Shown piece by piece: positions 50,021 through 61,784 of a stretch of DNA of 64,000 nt; position 1 is the first letter of the stretch; each line of letters opens with the position of its first letter. The position numbers were made by a program, and so were the translations under genes. The stretch is from Aldrovandia affinis (taxonomy: Eukaryota; Chordata; Actinopteri; Notacanthiformes; Halosauridae), in contig JAINUG010000326.1 in assembly GCA_029706075.1 (NCBI GenBank), positions 261,001 through 325,000 of the forward strand, given 5' to 3'. Under the pieces are notes generated by a model. The model worked only from the letters and a program-made list of their open reading frames with translations. It was not told the DNA's origin and did not search any database.

Positions 50021-51585
50021 CCCCTTAACAATGGTATATCAGCCCCTGTGGAGATCAATATTGTTGACAAATTAGTAAATTGTGATTAACAACATCATTT
50101 GTTCCAGGTGTATGATAAGTGTGTGTGTGTCTGTTTTATCTTGGGATCACTTTTGAGTTAGAAACACAAACCTGGCCAGGTGTAACCACAGCTTCTGTGA
50201 TTGTCCAAATAAAATACGTTACTGTCATAATGTCTGGGTGCAGTCTTGCGAAGGTAGAAACTTGCATTGAGATGAAATACGAAAGGCGGAATGGCCTGCG
50301 TTTGGCGCCACAGTCCTGTTCTTGTAATCTAATGTTCTTATGTGGTGAGGATGTCCACAGACACTCCACAAATGGCTTTTGGTCTCTGTTTGGCTCAGTC
50401 AGTGTGATGAAGCAGATTGTTAGTAAGGCTGTTCTCACTGCGAACAATATCCGATATTTTTTTATCCTTGAATACAAATCAATCGTGGACAAAACAAAAC
50501 CCGTTTCATTCCGCAGTTAATGAAATAAGATGGAAAAGCGCAGATCGGCTGGAGCCGTCAGTGTTCTTGTTGCTAAATTGGAGCGTGAGGCTAACGAGAG
50601 GAATTTGTAACTGCGATGATGCGGCAGCACCGCTGAGTGAAACCAATCATCCGTAAGCGATGGCTTTTACAAACAGAGAGGCCCAGTGAACATTGTGTTC
50701 ATTAGTGCTTCATCTCACGATACGCTGCTGCTTCTGTCTCCGGAAAAACAGCTGCTTTGTGTGTGCCCAGAGTGTGTCTGGACCAAGAGAGAACTACAGT
50801 GTAGATTACAGCTTGGATCGATCTGATGGCTGTTTTACATTTAAAGTGTAACATTCATTTTGTTTTAGTTTTATTCTAATGTACTTTTGTACAAAGTTAT
50901 TAGCCAAACTATATGATATGATAAGTCTTTAGACTTAAGCTTTACTGTTTCTCTCTGAAGTGCTTAGAGTTGCCTAAGAATTGCTGGAGGGCAGTATGAA
51001 CCTGTGATGTGAAGTAGTCTTCCGTCATGCTTTAGGGAAATTACAAAGCCCTTTCTGGACCGAAACGCGTTGTGGAAAATTCCGTCAGTGTTGGGTCAGG
51101 ATTGGGCAATCTGGCGCTCAGCAGTTACAGATGGAATGCCAGAGCGTTTAGCAGGCAAACGGCTGGCTGGCCAGCACTCTGTGATCCACCCACAGGGTAG
51201 GTGAACCACAAGCACTAGCACTCTGTCCGATAGGAGTGGTTCCACGAGGCCAGATCCTGGACAAGGGTCCCTAGAACCTTTCCATATTACCACAACAAAC
51301 GTCTGAAACGCTCAATTAAGCAAATTTCTTTTAATTGCTTATTTTGTTCAATTGGCCACCCTTTAAGAGTATTTCAAACTGACTGAACTCATAGATCACT
51401 GAAACCTGTCACTACCTGTCAAACCTGTCTACAGCAAGACAGTGTGCTGTATTGCCTACCAGGAATCTGATCGGCTGCCTCTGTTGCTAAGCTACCGTGT
51501 GCAGTTTTGTCACGCCTGTGCCCCCCCCCACCCCCTCTGTAGGGTACCCTCCACCGCAACCATCCTGGGACGGTACCGCCTTGCC

Positions 51586-54500
51586 ATGACGGAGCCAGAC
51601 GACCCCCCCGTCGCGGCCACGGGGGACAGCGGCGAGGCGCAGGCTGAAAACGACACCTCCTTCCCCCTGTCCTCACTCGCCAACCTTTTCGAAAGCGAGG
51701 AGGGCCCCACCCCCACCCAGGAGCCCCCCCGGCCCGGGGACAACCGGCAGAACCTTCGCATGAAGTTCCACGGAGCCTTCAAGAAGGGCATCTCCAACCC
51801 CATGGACCTTATGGAGTCCTCCAACTATGAGCCGCCCGTGGTGGTGTGCCCCAAGAAGGCGCCCATGGACTCCCTCTTCGACTACGGCACCTACCGCCAG
51901 CCCAACAACCAGAAGCGGCGCAGGAAAATGCTGCCTCGAGGGTGGGTTCAGGGTCGTCCCTTGCGGGGGATTTTTGCGGGATACATTTGGACCCCTCCAA
52001 ATGTATGAGGTTTCGAAAAATCCACGGGGTACGTTTTGGGTGAAAAGTATATTGGAGTCAATTGCTGCTGGAAGATTTTTGAATGTTTGGGGAAATGGTT
52101 TTGGAAATTTGTATTGGGTTGAGCTGCTGGCCTGTGCTCTGGAACTCACTCAGGCATGAACCAGTATCTGGAATTCTCTGTGAGGGTTTGATCCGAGCGT
52201 AATTAAACATGCGTAGATGTGGACTGCTGTTTCAAAATGTGTATTAGTGTATCAGTACCAGGTTTGCTGTTTGCAGAAGTTAAGGACTATCAAACAAGGG
52301 GAGTTTCTGGCCTTTTGGTGACCATACCCTAGTTCTGTCAGTTACACTATGTTCTTCAAAGAGAAACTGGGCTTGAAAACGAATAAGCTAAAAAAGATCT
52401 TGCAATGGCTCCTGTGCCCACGGAGATGTGAAGCGGGGTGATCGCACACATAAGGCACGTTGTAATAGGTGTGTTCGGCAGCCCATAGAAAGCGTGTTGT
52501 TGTCGCAGCCGGTGAGGTAATGTTTAGGTTTGTGGCGTGTTGCTGGCTCCCGGGCCGTTTCTGAACACACTGAGCTCTATTTATTGCACAGCGGAGGAAG
52601 GGGTGGTGGGGGGAGGTCGGTTCGGCTTGGCTCGGCGCGATCTGCGTTTGATTTGAACAGTGCCCCCATACAGTTCCTCTCCAACTGCCATCGGCCCAGC
52701 TCGCAGCGAAGCCGGTCGGGTGGAGGGGCGAGGGTGATGGGCTCTGATCTGCTTGAAGTGGCAGCGACTCTAAATGCAGCAGCAAGATGGCCAAGGTCAT
52801 TAAAGCGAAGCTTTGACACACCCATGGGAAACCCTTTGGGGGCACTAACACTAATGCACTTATCCGTGGGCTTTTGGCTCTCAAACTGGTTGCCATGTGT
52901 TTGTGCTGTACACACACACAACCACACATACACATAAACGTAGATACAATACAATACATTCGTACATAACTGTTTGCATACTTAAAATAGTTTTTGTAAT
53001 GTCTGTACGTAACCACAGCGTTCAATATCTTTCACCATTTTTTTGCCACCTAAAACACGATTCGGAAGGTTCCGTTTGAAATTCAGTTATTCCGATTTCA
53101 ACAGTCCTCCCGGCTCCCAGATAGTATTTGCCTTCAGGAGTGTGACACATCTGATCTTCTGCTGCGCGCCCCATCACTGAACTTACAAGCTGTGCTCAGC
53201 TCCTCCGAGTGAAAATGCAAAACACTTTTCAATTACCCGACCTGTAGCTTCCAGGCATTGCTTTGCTGTGGGAAGCAGGGGCACCGCACGAGATGTTGAA
53301 CTGAAAGCCAGCCTTTGGAGACCGTGAGAAAAGTGCAACCCCAAAAACCCCTTTCTTTCTTGAGCGTTGAGACAGCTAATGCTTATATTGTCATGGGGCC
53401 TCTTTATCCAGAAGAAGTGCTGAAAAACACACATTTATGAAGATGAGTCGCAACCCGATCCGGTCGCCTGGCGCTGGAATAGAAATGCACGCGCTAGCAG
53501 CTGGGTTCAGAGGGTGCGGGCTCTTGACAGAACGGGCCCTTTTCTCTTGCTGACGTTGCTGTGCATTGGCGTCTCCCACAGTAAGACGGAGGTAGAGTCG
53601 GAGAAGAGGCCGGCTCCAGACCCTCCGAAGGTGCTGAAGGTGTTCAATCGGACCCTCCTCTTTGACGCTGTGTCCAGGGCCGACACCGCGACGCTCCAGG
53701 GCCTGCTGGAGTACCTGGAGAGCCAGGAGAAGAGGCTGACAGACGAGGAGTTCAAAGGTAAGCTGATGGTGGCGGCAGCACTGTTGTGCCATATATCATT
53801 TCTACTGTGGGTCACATGCTTGTTTATACCGTAATATATGCCATTTAGCAGATGCTTTTATCCAAAGCGACTTACAGTAGTGAATGCATACTTTTTTCAG
53901 TACATGTGGTCCCAATGGGAATTGAACCCACAACGCCATCCTCTACCTACTGAGCCACATGGAAATGTGCCTAGAAGGTGACGTACAAAACCACAGCCAA
54001 ACCAAAAATGAAACTATACATACCCAGTGTTCGAAAGGAATTCTGGCTAATTTCCCTTCAGGCAAACCTTTGGACACCGTGGTGCCAAATATGTGAAAAT
54101 CCAGCCAACATGCAGATTCAGTGTTCTCAGCCTACTGTTACAGGGAAGGTCAAATTGGAAGGGCCTGAGAGCAAAGTGGTCCACATGCGCTTTGTCTGTA
54201 ACACCTTCAGTTGCAATGAGCCGGACTATGGGAATGGCGCATTTCAAGAGCTCATTTATGTTCTTCTGAGTAACATTTCTGAACAAAAGTTGGGCACAAA
54301 CAAGCTAGTGGAAAACGTATTAATGGCATTTGTCCCCTGTGGCTGTTATGTTTGCCTTTGTTGAAGGAATGTAGTGGAGAAAAAAAAAAAGCTATTTCAG
54401 GCCTTTTGTGAACAGGGGTGGGTCCAGGGGGAAAGCTTCCTGCGAGTTCTGGGTAGATGTGACGTTAGGTGCATCTCACAAGGAGCCGCCAGAAATCACA

Positions 54501-54789
54501 GCAAACTGTCTGCCCACAGAAGAGAGATTGAAGAGGGACAACAGAACCTCACTACTTTAACATCAATCGCAAGAGAAGGCCTGTCTGACCTCTGCGTTTG
54601 GCTTTACCTTTAAAAAAATAATGAAACAGCAGGATTAGAGTGGATATTCATTTCAGTTCTAAACAAGCTGGTTAAATGTACCCCAAAGTCACCCCCCGAT
54701 GATCTCCCCCATCTCTCATCTGTCCCCTTTTTTCCCCCTCTCTGAACATGTCTTATGTCTCTCTTGACTCTCTCCTTCTTCACCCTTCC

Positions 54790-54820
<31 letters not shown>

Positions 54821-57800
54821 TTCCCAGTCTCTCACCCGTTCTTTATGTACCATCTCCCTTCCACATCTGTCCACTTCCTACATGCTGTAGAATGTAGCAA
54901 AATGAAGAATCATGAAACGGAGATGTTCAATAAAGTGCCATTAAAAATGTATCCTCTCGTCCCTTTCCCCCTCTCTCTCCCCCCACCCCACCTGCGTCCA
55001 GAACCCTCCACAGGGAAGACCTGTCTGCCCAAAGCCCTGCTCAACCTGCACGGCGGTCGAAATGACACCATCCCCGCTCTGATCGACATAGCCGAGAGGA
55101 CGGGTAACCTGCGCGAGTTTGTCAACACGCCCTTCAGGGACGTCTACTACCGGGGTGAGGCCCCGCCATGCGCTACGCTTCAAATCAAATCAAATGTATT
55201 TGTATATAACGCTTTTCACAAATTAATTGTCACAAAACACTTAACAGAGGGAGAACCCAGGCCTAGACCCACCTAAAAGCAAGCCTAAAGGTGACAGTGG
55301 CAAGGAAAAACTCCCTTGATAGGGAGAAACCTTGGGAGGAACCAGACTAAAAGGGGGGGAGCCCACCTCTTCTGGCCGGCACAGGGTGCATCCAAAAAAA
55401 GACCATATCATGGTCAGTACAAGGTGACTCAGGGCTGAATGACTTCATGCCTCCTGAGTTAGGTAGTCAGTGGGGGGTGGGGCTAAACCACGTGAAGGGG
55501 GTCCAGATCCAGGGACTGGGGTAGGCGTGGGGGTGAGGGTTGATGGGGGCAGCTCACACTTCTCGCAGGATCTAGGGCTCGGGGGCCCTCTACACCCCCC
55601 TCCCACACACACACCACCTTCCAGCTGCCACTCCACACACCCAGCACACAATCAGACTCATTCTCCCATAGGCGGGCCCTTCCTGGAAACCAGGATGTCT
55701 ACCAGCTCACAGAAAGAGCTCACAGGTCCTGGGCTCATGTTGACTGTGTGTACCTGCTTTGTGAGCTCCACACGCCTGACCACGCCAGGACACAAGCTCC
55801 CTGTAGTCTAACTTGGGCCTCCGCCTTGTGGGGATGCCTTTAATTCTTAATGCCTGTGTGGAATTGCTAGATCTTACTTTTGCGTCATTTGACTCGCCGA
55901 GTCCGTCTTTGAGGACCGTCAGCTCACTGGTTTTCACATTCCTCATTCGGTTAAGAGCGGTTGGATTTCTCCGGTCATCTTCTTCACTATTCAGAATGAT
56001 TTTTATTCATGATTTCACTGCACATTGAGAATCTGTCCTGTCATTTCCCGTTCATCTCCTATTACCCTGTTACATTGACCTTATGCTTCCTGCTTGCCAG
56101 GTTGTGAAACCTGACAGACGATGCATAACAAAGAGCCATCGACCGATGATGTGACTGTATTGAGCGCCACTTAACTTAACACGCGCTTTATGTTTGTTTT
56201 TGGCGAGCAGTGTGACGTAAAAATATAGCTGGAGACAGTATAGTGCACTGGTTAGGGAACTGGGCTTGTAAGTCAGAGGTTTGCCAGTTTTGATTCGCAG
56301 GCAGGGCACTGCCGCTGTACACTTGAGCAAGGTGCTTAACCTGAATTGCTCGAGAAAATATCAAGCTGTATAAATTGATAGCGTGTAAAAATGCAAGCCC
56401 TGTAAGTCGCTCTGGGTAAGAGCACCTGCTAAATGCTCCAAATGCAAATCTATTCCCAGCGGGTGTGAAGGGAGTGATGACACCTTGTCGTAGCAGTTGA
56501 ATTTTCATTAGATTTGTTTTGCGAACATGATTTTTTTTGGCTGGTCCCTGAAACCTCTGTTGCTTTGTGTGCAAGATAATGGTTATTGGAGCATGCAGGT
56601 ATTTTTGTTTCAGGTGATAGGGTAGCTTTTTTTGTCCTCATAGTCATCGTAGCTGTCATCTTTATGTTGAAATACCTGTCGTGGTTTGTTAGATGCTTGT
56701 TGAGGAAAGTGATGTTAGCTAGCTAGTGAGTCACACTAGTCACAGGGACACCTTTGAAGTTGATCACCGAGGCGGGGGAGGGATTTGTTGGCCCTTTTTG
56801 CTTATTTTGTTTTGGGGGAGGGGGGTGTTTGTTTGAGTTTTTTTGCTTCATCCCTCTATTATGTGGACTGCTTTGTATATAGTGGCTATGCTTTTGCTTA
56901 AATAAACCAAACAACGAGAAATGGGAACACCAAGAGCCACTGCCCTACATTCCTGCTGTGTGAAGCGGGCTAATGGCCTGGAGGAGGGCCTAAAAGGAGA
57001 TGGAATTTTCCCCTTTGTCTGGGGGAGCCCTCCCTTGTTCGGCTGTACCCGGCGTGTATGTCGCCCGCTTCCTGACACAGGCCTTGTTTATTGGATTGTT
57101 TCGTACCTGTACACACGTGTGCGTTGCATCTCAAACCATCACGTCCGTTCGTGTGTATTTTGCTAAGGGAGCGGTTGGGTTTGGGCTTGTGTGGAACAGC
57201 TCTCCTGCCATCCTGCTGACGGTAGACTTTTTTAGGCCCAGGAGTAAGCACTCCTTTATTGTGCTTATGAGTGCGTGTTTGGGTTGGACGATAGCCAAAC
57301 TCCAAAAATGACCATGGGTTCATTTGTGCATATCAGTGTTTGGCAATACTCCAAAATGTGAAAAGAAAATCATGTCATTTTGAATATAAATGTGAATTTG
57401 AATGGTTTAAATTGCACCAAAAAAGTTTGAAATATAATTGGACTGACAAACATAGAGTGAAGTAAGTGCAGAAGAGGAGAGAAGCCCAAAAGGGCTCGTA
57501 CTAGAACATCCCTGTGCAAATTATTTACAAAATGTACAGTTCTAGTAACAATTTATGCATACATGTGATATTACAGTGTTATTGTTTGGGGATGGGGGTG
57601 ACATAACTTTCAAATATCACAATATTCAGCAGTATTGACTTCAGCCAAGTCATGATGCAAATCTGACAGCCTCCTGAGATTCTGTACCACAGACAGTAGA
57701 ACATTGATCCTTTCAACTTAAAATAGCAATAGCAAAAAGCAATCTGCTTTTGTCCCTTTGGTGATGTGCCCACTCTGTATAAGGGGAAAAGTGAAAAGTA

Positions 57801-60328
57801 ATATATTCCATGTCCTATGTCCTGTATTGCGTTGATGGATCTTTGAGATAGACCCATCTTTGTTGATTCGATGAGGGTACAGCAGGGAGACCATGGCTGA
57901 AAGGCAGACAGTGATGCTAATGCTGATGGTGAGACACTGTCTGACGGGGCCCTGAGGGGGGTCCTGTTGCTTCACTCCTAACAAGTTGTCAGCTTAACTG
58001 TTGAAGACTTCCATAGTCCCGTCCACCACAGGAAGTCTATGCCCATAAAAGGAGAGGAATTATATACCATGGCCTCCATGGTAAATGTCATCACAGTGAC
58101 TTTATTGCTTCTCAGGCAAGACCATAGACATTTGGCCATATTTTTGTGATGTTACCACGACAGCAGGTCAACAGGCACACATTTATCAGTTCAAATCAAG
58201 AGGGTAAAAGCAACTCTAAAACTCTCACTATGTACACATTGCCTAAAGCAGGGGTGGCCAACCCTGGTCCTGGAGGGCTACAGGGTCTGCTGGTTTTCGT
58301 TGTCATTCAGCTTAAGTGATCAATTAAAGAGGTTGATCACACAGTTAGCTCACCTCACCTGGCTTCCTGGGTCTGAACTGGCTGTGATTTTTAGGTGAAA
58401 ACAAAAACCAGCAGACCCTGTAGCCCTCCAGGACCAGGGTTGGGGACCCCTGGCCTAAAGCATCCCCACTGTTCCTGGGTGTGGCTAATTTCTGATTGGT
58501 TAATGAAACCCTCCAATCAGGACTATTTCAGCAGTCGTGTAGTTTTGCCAATTTTTTGGGGAGTCACTTTTCAATAAAATATTATACAGTATTGTGACAA
58601 ACCCTGGGGAATGTGGAGTTGTCACGAAACCAAGCCAGATAATTAACGAGATTCACAACCAAAGGAATGAAATAATCACTGGTATTTTATTATATTTCTA
58701 GGGAAAGGGAAAAGAGGAGAGAGAGTCACTTGGAGTTTTCCGGGAAATCCGTAATCCGTGAGAATCGTTGGGGCTGATAGCTGGGGTCGGTACACAGGCG
58801 CAGATTCTCACACGGTCCAGGGCGGATTTTCCAGTAGGGTAGTCAGACGTTCCAAGTTTGTTGCACAAAGTGGGTTCTCCTATCCAAACAAATGATCAAA
58901 CACTTAATTTACACAGCACTGTATTCTTTTCTTCTTCTCTACTCACTGTCTTTGATTTCCCTTGCGGTACTCTCGCTGGCTGAGTGCCACGCTCTTTTTG
59001 CATGGTGCCACGTGATTCCTTTCAGGTGTGCTGAGATTTTGTGCAGCTCATGAGCAGGTCATATCAGCATGGGGTGGAGCCAGCATGGTGTGCTGAGATG
59101 GGCTCCCCCGTGCAGAGTGACGTGGATGAGCAGGAAGCCCTAGTTGGGGACTTGAGTGGGCATGGGGTGGAGCGGAGATTCCTTTGGTTCGAAACTGCGG
59201 GCAGAACCAACACCCAGTGGTGCCCTCTATAACCATTACAACTGATGGCAATCGGTTGGGCCGTGGTCCCTCATGAGTTGCCAGGGGGAGTATACGGATA
59301 ATGTATGCAAACGATAAACCAATGTTCCCGGAGTTAAAATATCACAGCTCGGCGAGGGATCGCTCTCTTGAAGGCTAAACCACTTAAAAGCTCTCAGCAG
59401 TCACACTGCCACATACCTGGGCTCTAACCATTCCCCCCAGCACTCCCGGCTGCCACAGTCATATATAATTATAAAGCAACCAATGTTTCATTTATGCTGG
59501 CTAAACCAGTTCTCTCAGCAGGAAAATCAGCAATACTCAAATAAAGAAATTCATATTAGTGATCACTGTTCATTTATCTTATCAGTCTTAATACTCAAAT
59601 TTGTCCTTTTTTAACATCTTATCAGTCTTAGTTTTTGTCCTTTTTGATTGTAACCATTGATTGCAACATTGTGCATTATGTGAAAGGCAAAAGAAGTGCA
59701 AATTAAAAATGAGCACAAGAAAAATAAAAATAATAAAAGTGAATACTAGGGAATATTGGACAAGAAAAAGAATGAAATGTCCCCATAACTTAATTTTCCA
59801 GTCCAAGTTAAAGACTTGGGTTATGAGTCCCTGAGCTCCAGTGGTGTTAATGGAGGCAGGAACTGCTTCGCGGTTACGAGGAGCACTATATTTTTACAAC
59901 CGCCTCGGTAATAAAAAAAATTAACATTTCCTCTGTTTTCAGTACAATTGTTTGGCACAGGGTTTGCTTGTTTTTCTGGGAGCATGGCGACTTTGACCCT
60001 GCTGGGGTGCTGACATTCACGAAACAAGAAGATCTCTCCTGGACGGGACGATGGTCATTCGCTGACTGACGATGTCCTTGTTGCCGTTCCCTCTCCTCTC
60101 CTTGCGGGACGCTGTCGATGGCGGAGAGTGTTTTTTTTCGTGGGAAGTGTGACACGGACCTGTGATATACCCCCTCTCTCCTTGCAGGCCAGACCGCGCT
60201 GCACATCGCCATCGAGAGGCGCTGTAAGCACTACGTGGAGATGCTGGTGGAGAAGGGGGCAGACGTCCACGCCCAGGCGAGGGGCCGCTTCTTCCAGCCC
60301 AAGAACGAGGGCGGCTACTTCTACTTCG
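51586..60328 (+). CDS. TRPV4: Transient receptor potential channel TRPV4, N-terminal four coding exons
   Basis: TRPV4 is a calcium-permeable, osmo- and heat-sensitive plasma-membrane channel. Coding exons are 51586-51941, 53582-53757, 55002-55154 and 60188-60328, joining in phases 2, 1 and 1, with an open phase 1 at the end; about 275 residues are in the window. Seen: [12 protein letters not shown] near the N-terminus, [27 protein letters not shown], a basic KRRRK (residues 110-114) where human TRPV4 has its PIP2-binding KRWRKK, a short proline segment [14 protein letters not shown], then ankyrin repeats ([69 protein letters not shown]). The pore and remaining ankyrin repeats lie to the right. 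The frame is open upstream of the chosen Met back to 51442, but the exon acceptor at 51541-51542 and homology favour MTEPDD as the start. Confidence 0.95.
53833..53962 (-). mobile_element. tRNA-derived SINE, Lys-like head family (copy 3)
   Basis: Minus strand: ccatgtggctcagtaggtag, a head shortened by about 20 bp between the A and B boxes, then gtgggttcaattcccattgg and the shared 3' end with aaatggcatatat. It lies about 75 bp after TRPV4 exon 2. Confidence 0.75.
54790..54815. repeat. (TCTG)n microsatellite
   Basis: Six or so tandem ctgt units in TRPV4 intron 2, about 190 bp before exon 3. Confidence 0.85.
55178..55440 (+). repeat. Dispersed teleost repeat of unknown class
   Basis: It starts with caaatcaaatcaaatgtatt, then tgtatataacgcttttcaca, and includes tggcaaggaaaaactccctt and gggagaaaccttgggaggaa. 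I recognise this as a repeat common in fish genomes, but cannot assign its superfamily or exact end. It begins only about 25 bp after TRPV4 exon 3. Confidence 0.5.
56234..56449 (+). mobile_element. V-SINE-like element (copy 2)
   Basis: tRNA-like head (tatagtgcactggttaggga, B box-like gttttgattcgc), central conserved stretch cttgagcaaggtgcttaacc then tgaattgctcgag, and L2-type tail tgtaagtcgctctgggtaag. The central stretch resembles the shared core of vertebrate V-SINEs as I know it. Confidence 0.65.
58249..58452. mobile_element. hAT-like MITE with perfect 8-bp target-site duplication
   Basis: The 204-bp element begins CAGGGGTGGCCAACCCTGG and its inverted end begins CAGGGGTCCCCAACCCTGG; the arms match over about 50 bp. 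Both sides carry gcctaaag (58241-58248 and 58453-58460). It has no coding capacity. It lies in TRPV4 intron 3. Confidence 0.88.
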
Positions 60329-60522
60329 GTGAGTGGGTCCTCGGCTAGCCATGATTCACAGCCCCGCCTGGCTCACCTGTGTGTGGTCAGGCCCCCCCGC
60401 CTCACCCCAAAGTGCCCCACCAATATAAATGTATAAATGTACAGTATATTGAATACCATGCTCATATGATATGTCCCCACCAAAATATATATATATATTT
60501 TTTTGTCGTTGTAATAAATGTC

Positions 60523-60880
60523 TTTTTCCGATTTTCTCCCGTTTTTCTCCCAATTTGGTAGCCAATTACTGCCGCTATTCTTAGTTCAATCCCCTCCCTC
60601 GTAGTTTGCTGCCGTAGCCCTGTGACCGGCAGTGACAATAGCGAAGCACTGCCTCCTCCGAGACAGCACTCGTCGTGCTGTCGACTGTAATTCCGGCACC
60701 CCAGAACCACTCCTGTGCGCAGCAAACTGTGTGTCGGCTTCCCTCCCCCCTCCCTGGGGCGGACAGCCAATTGTCGCCCCGGCGGCACTCCCGGCCAGAG
60801 CCGACTCTGGCGATACGGGGAATCGAATTGGCCGTGGCCAGCGTCGGACGTTGAAACCACTAGACCATGCGGGAGGGCGC
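60523..60880 (-). mobile_element. tRNA-derived SINE, Glu-like head family (copy 2)
   Basis: Minus strand: gccctcccgcatggtctagt then ggtttcaacg (A-box region like tRNA-Glu), ttcgattcccc (B box), the shared body and a 3' end ttggctaccaaattgggaga. It is the most complete copy of this family in the window. Confidence 0.7.
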
Positions 60881-61600
60881 AAAATATATATATTTAACCC
60901 CCCCCAATTAACCATTTCTGCCGCTGGGCCTGGGTCAGGCGTAGGCCAACCCTGGAAAACAGCATCACCCCATCTCGTTGGAACCTTCATCGTGTTATGG
61001 TACCGAGTAACATGCATCGGTTCTTGTGCTGAGTGTGTGTCGTTTGAGGCCTTCATTAATTTGTTGAAGATTCGAGAGAGGCTGAACAGTTGCAGTATCT
61101 GGCTCCCTGGTGCGATGGCTGTCAGACACTCGCCCAGTGCCCACCTGGCACCCAGCGCTGAAATGAAGCGCAGGACGTAGAGCCGGGCGGGGCTCACAGA
61201 CAGCTCGGCGAGCCTCACAGCTGACGTGGAAATCTGTGTAACCACCAATAAAATGGATTTTGCAGTAATACTTCCGCAGTTACTGTTCTGCGGTGTCTGC
61301 ATCCACAGACATGTTCCATTTATAGGTTCTATTTATAGGTTATTTGGTGCTCTGCTGGTTGTTACAATCTGGCCGCGCAGGCTCTGATCTCAAATTAATG
61401 GTTTCCATTCCCGGTCTTTTCGGTTGTAATTTTCCATGTTCGTTCATGGTGCTTTTCCAGACTTGATGAGGTAATGTCACAAAAAAAGCTGGAAGAGCCT
61501 TTCACTAATGTGTTTTTATGACTGTCGGTTGATGTTCACATTTATATTTAAAAAACAGATGTGCTACTGGTCATTTGGACTGAAGTGCTTTGTTTTGAGG

Positions 61601-61784
61601 CAGGGTTCTTTAAATCACGGTCCTCGTGGGCCGAGCACTGCTGTTTTCCACCCTCCCTTTACCTGGGAGTCAGGTGTGAAGGCACTCTGGCCAATCAGCT
61701 GCATTTAATTGTTCAATTAACTACCTGAGAGAAAGGAAAACCAGGAACGGATTTGGATTCGTGGGCCAGATTTGAGGAGCCCTG
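61601..61784. mobile_element. Old hAT-like MITE
   Basis: The ends cagggttctttaaatcacgg and (inverted) cagggctcctcaaatctggc are diverged inverted repeats; both then run to a ttttcc motif. The 8-bp flanks ttttgagg and ctttaagt match at 5 positions, so the target duplication is eroded. Confidence 0.55.

Larger units (their letters stand above)
44054..51542. other. GLTP-TRPV4 intergenic region
   Basis: This is about 7.5 kb without a supported coding exon. It holds a GT-rich minisatellite (47115-47495) and a tRNA-derived relic (49930-50020). The stretch 46200-47010 is complex and balanced in composition and might hold regulatory DNA. An acceptor (ctctgtag, ending 51542) opens the first TRPV4 coding exon, so an upstream non-coding TRPV4 exon and its promoter should lie in this interval, but I cannot place them. 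Confidence 0.5.
55155..60187 (+). other. TRPV4 intron 3 (5.0 kb)
   Basis: No coding exon of TRPV4 is missing here, since exon 3 joins exon 4 in phase. It contains a dispersed repeat at its 5' end, a V-SINE-like element at 56234-56449, a hAT-like MITE at 58249-58452 and an unclassified 58590-59480 block with a repeat-like look. Confidence 0.6.

Noticed and set aside
58590-59480. Possible LTR or DNA transposon remnant
   Set aside because: Looks repeat-like, but I could not find terminal repeats, target duplication or coding fragments.
60586-61302. 238-aa minus-strand and 182-aa plus-strand ORFs
   Set aside because: Translations of a tRNA-derived SINE; non-coding.
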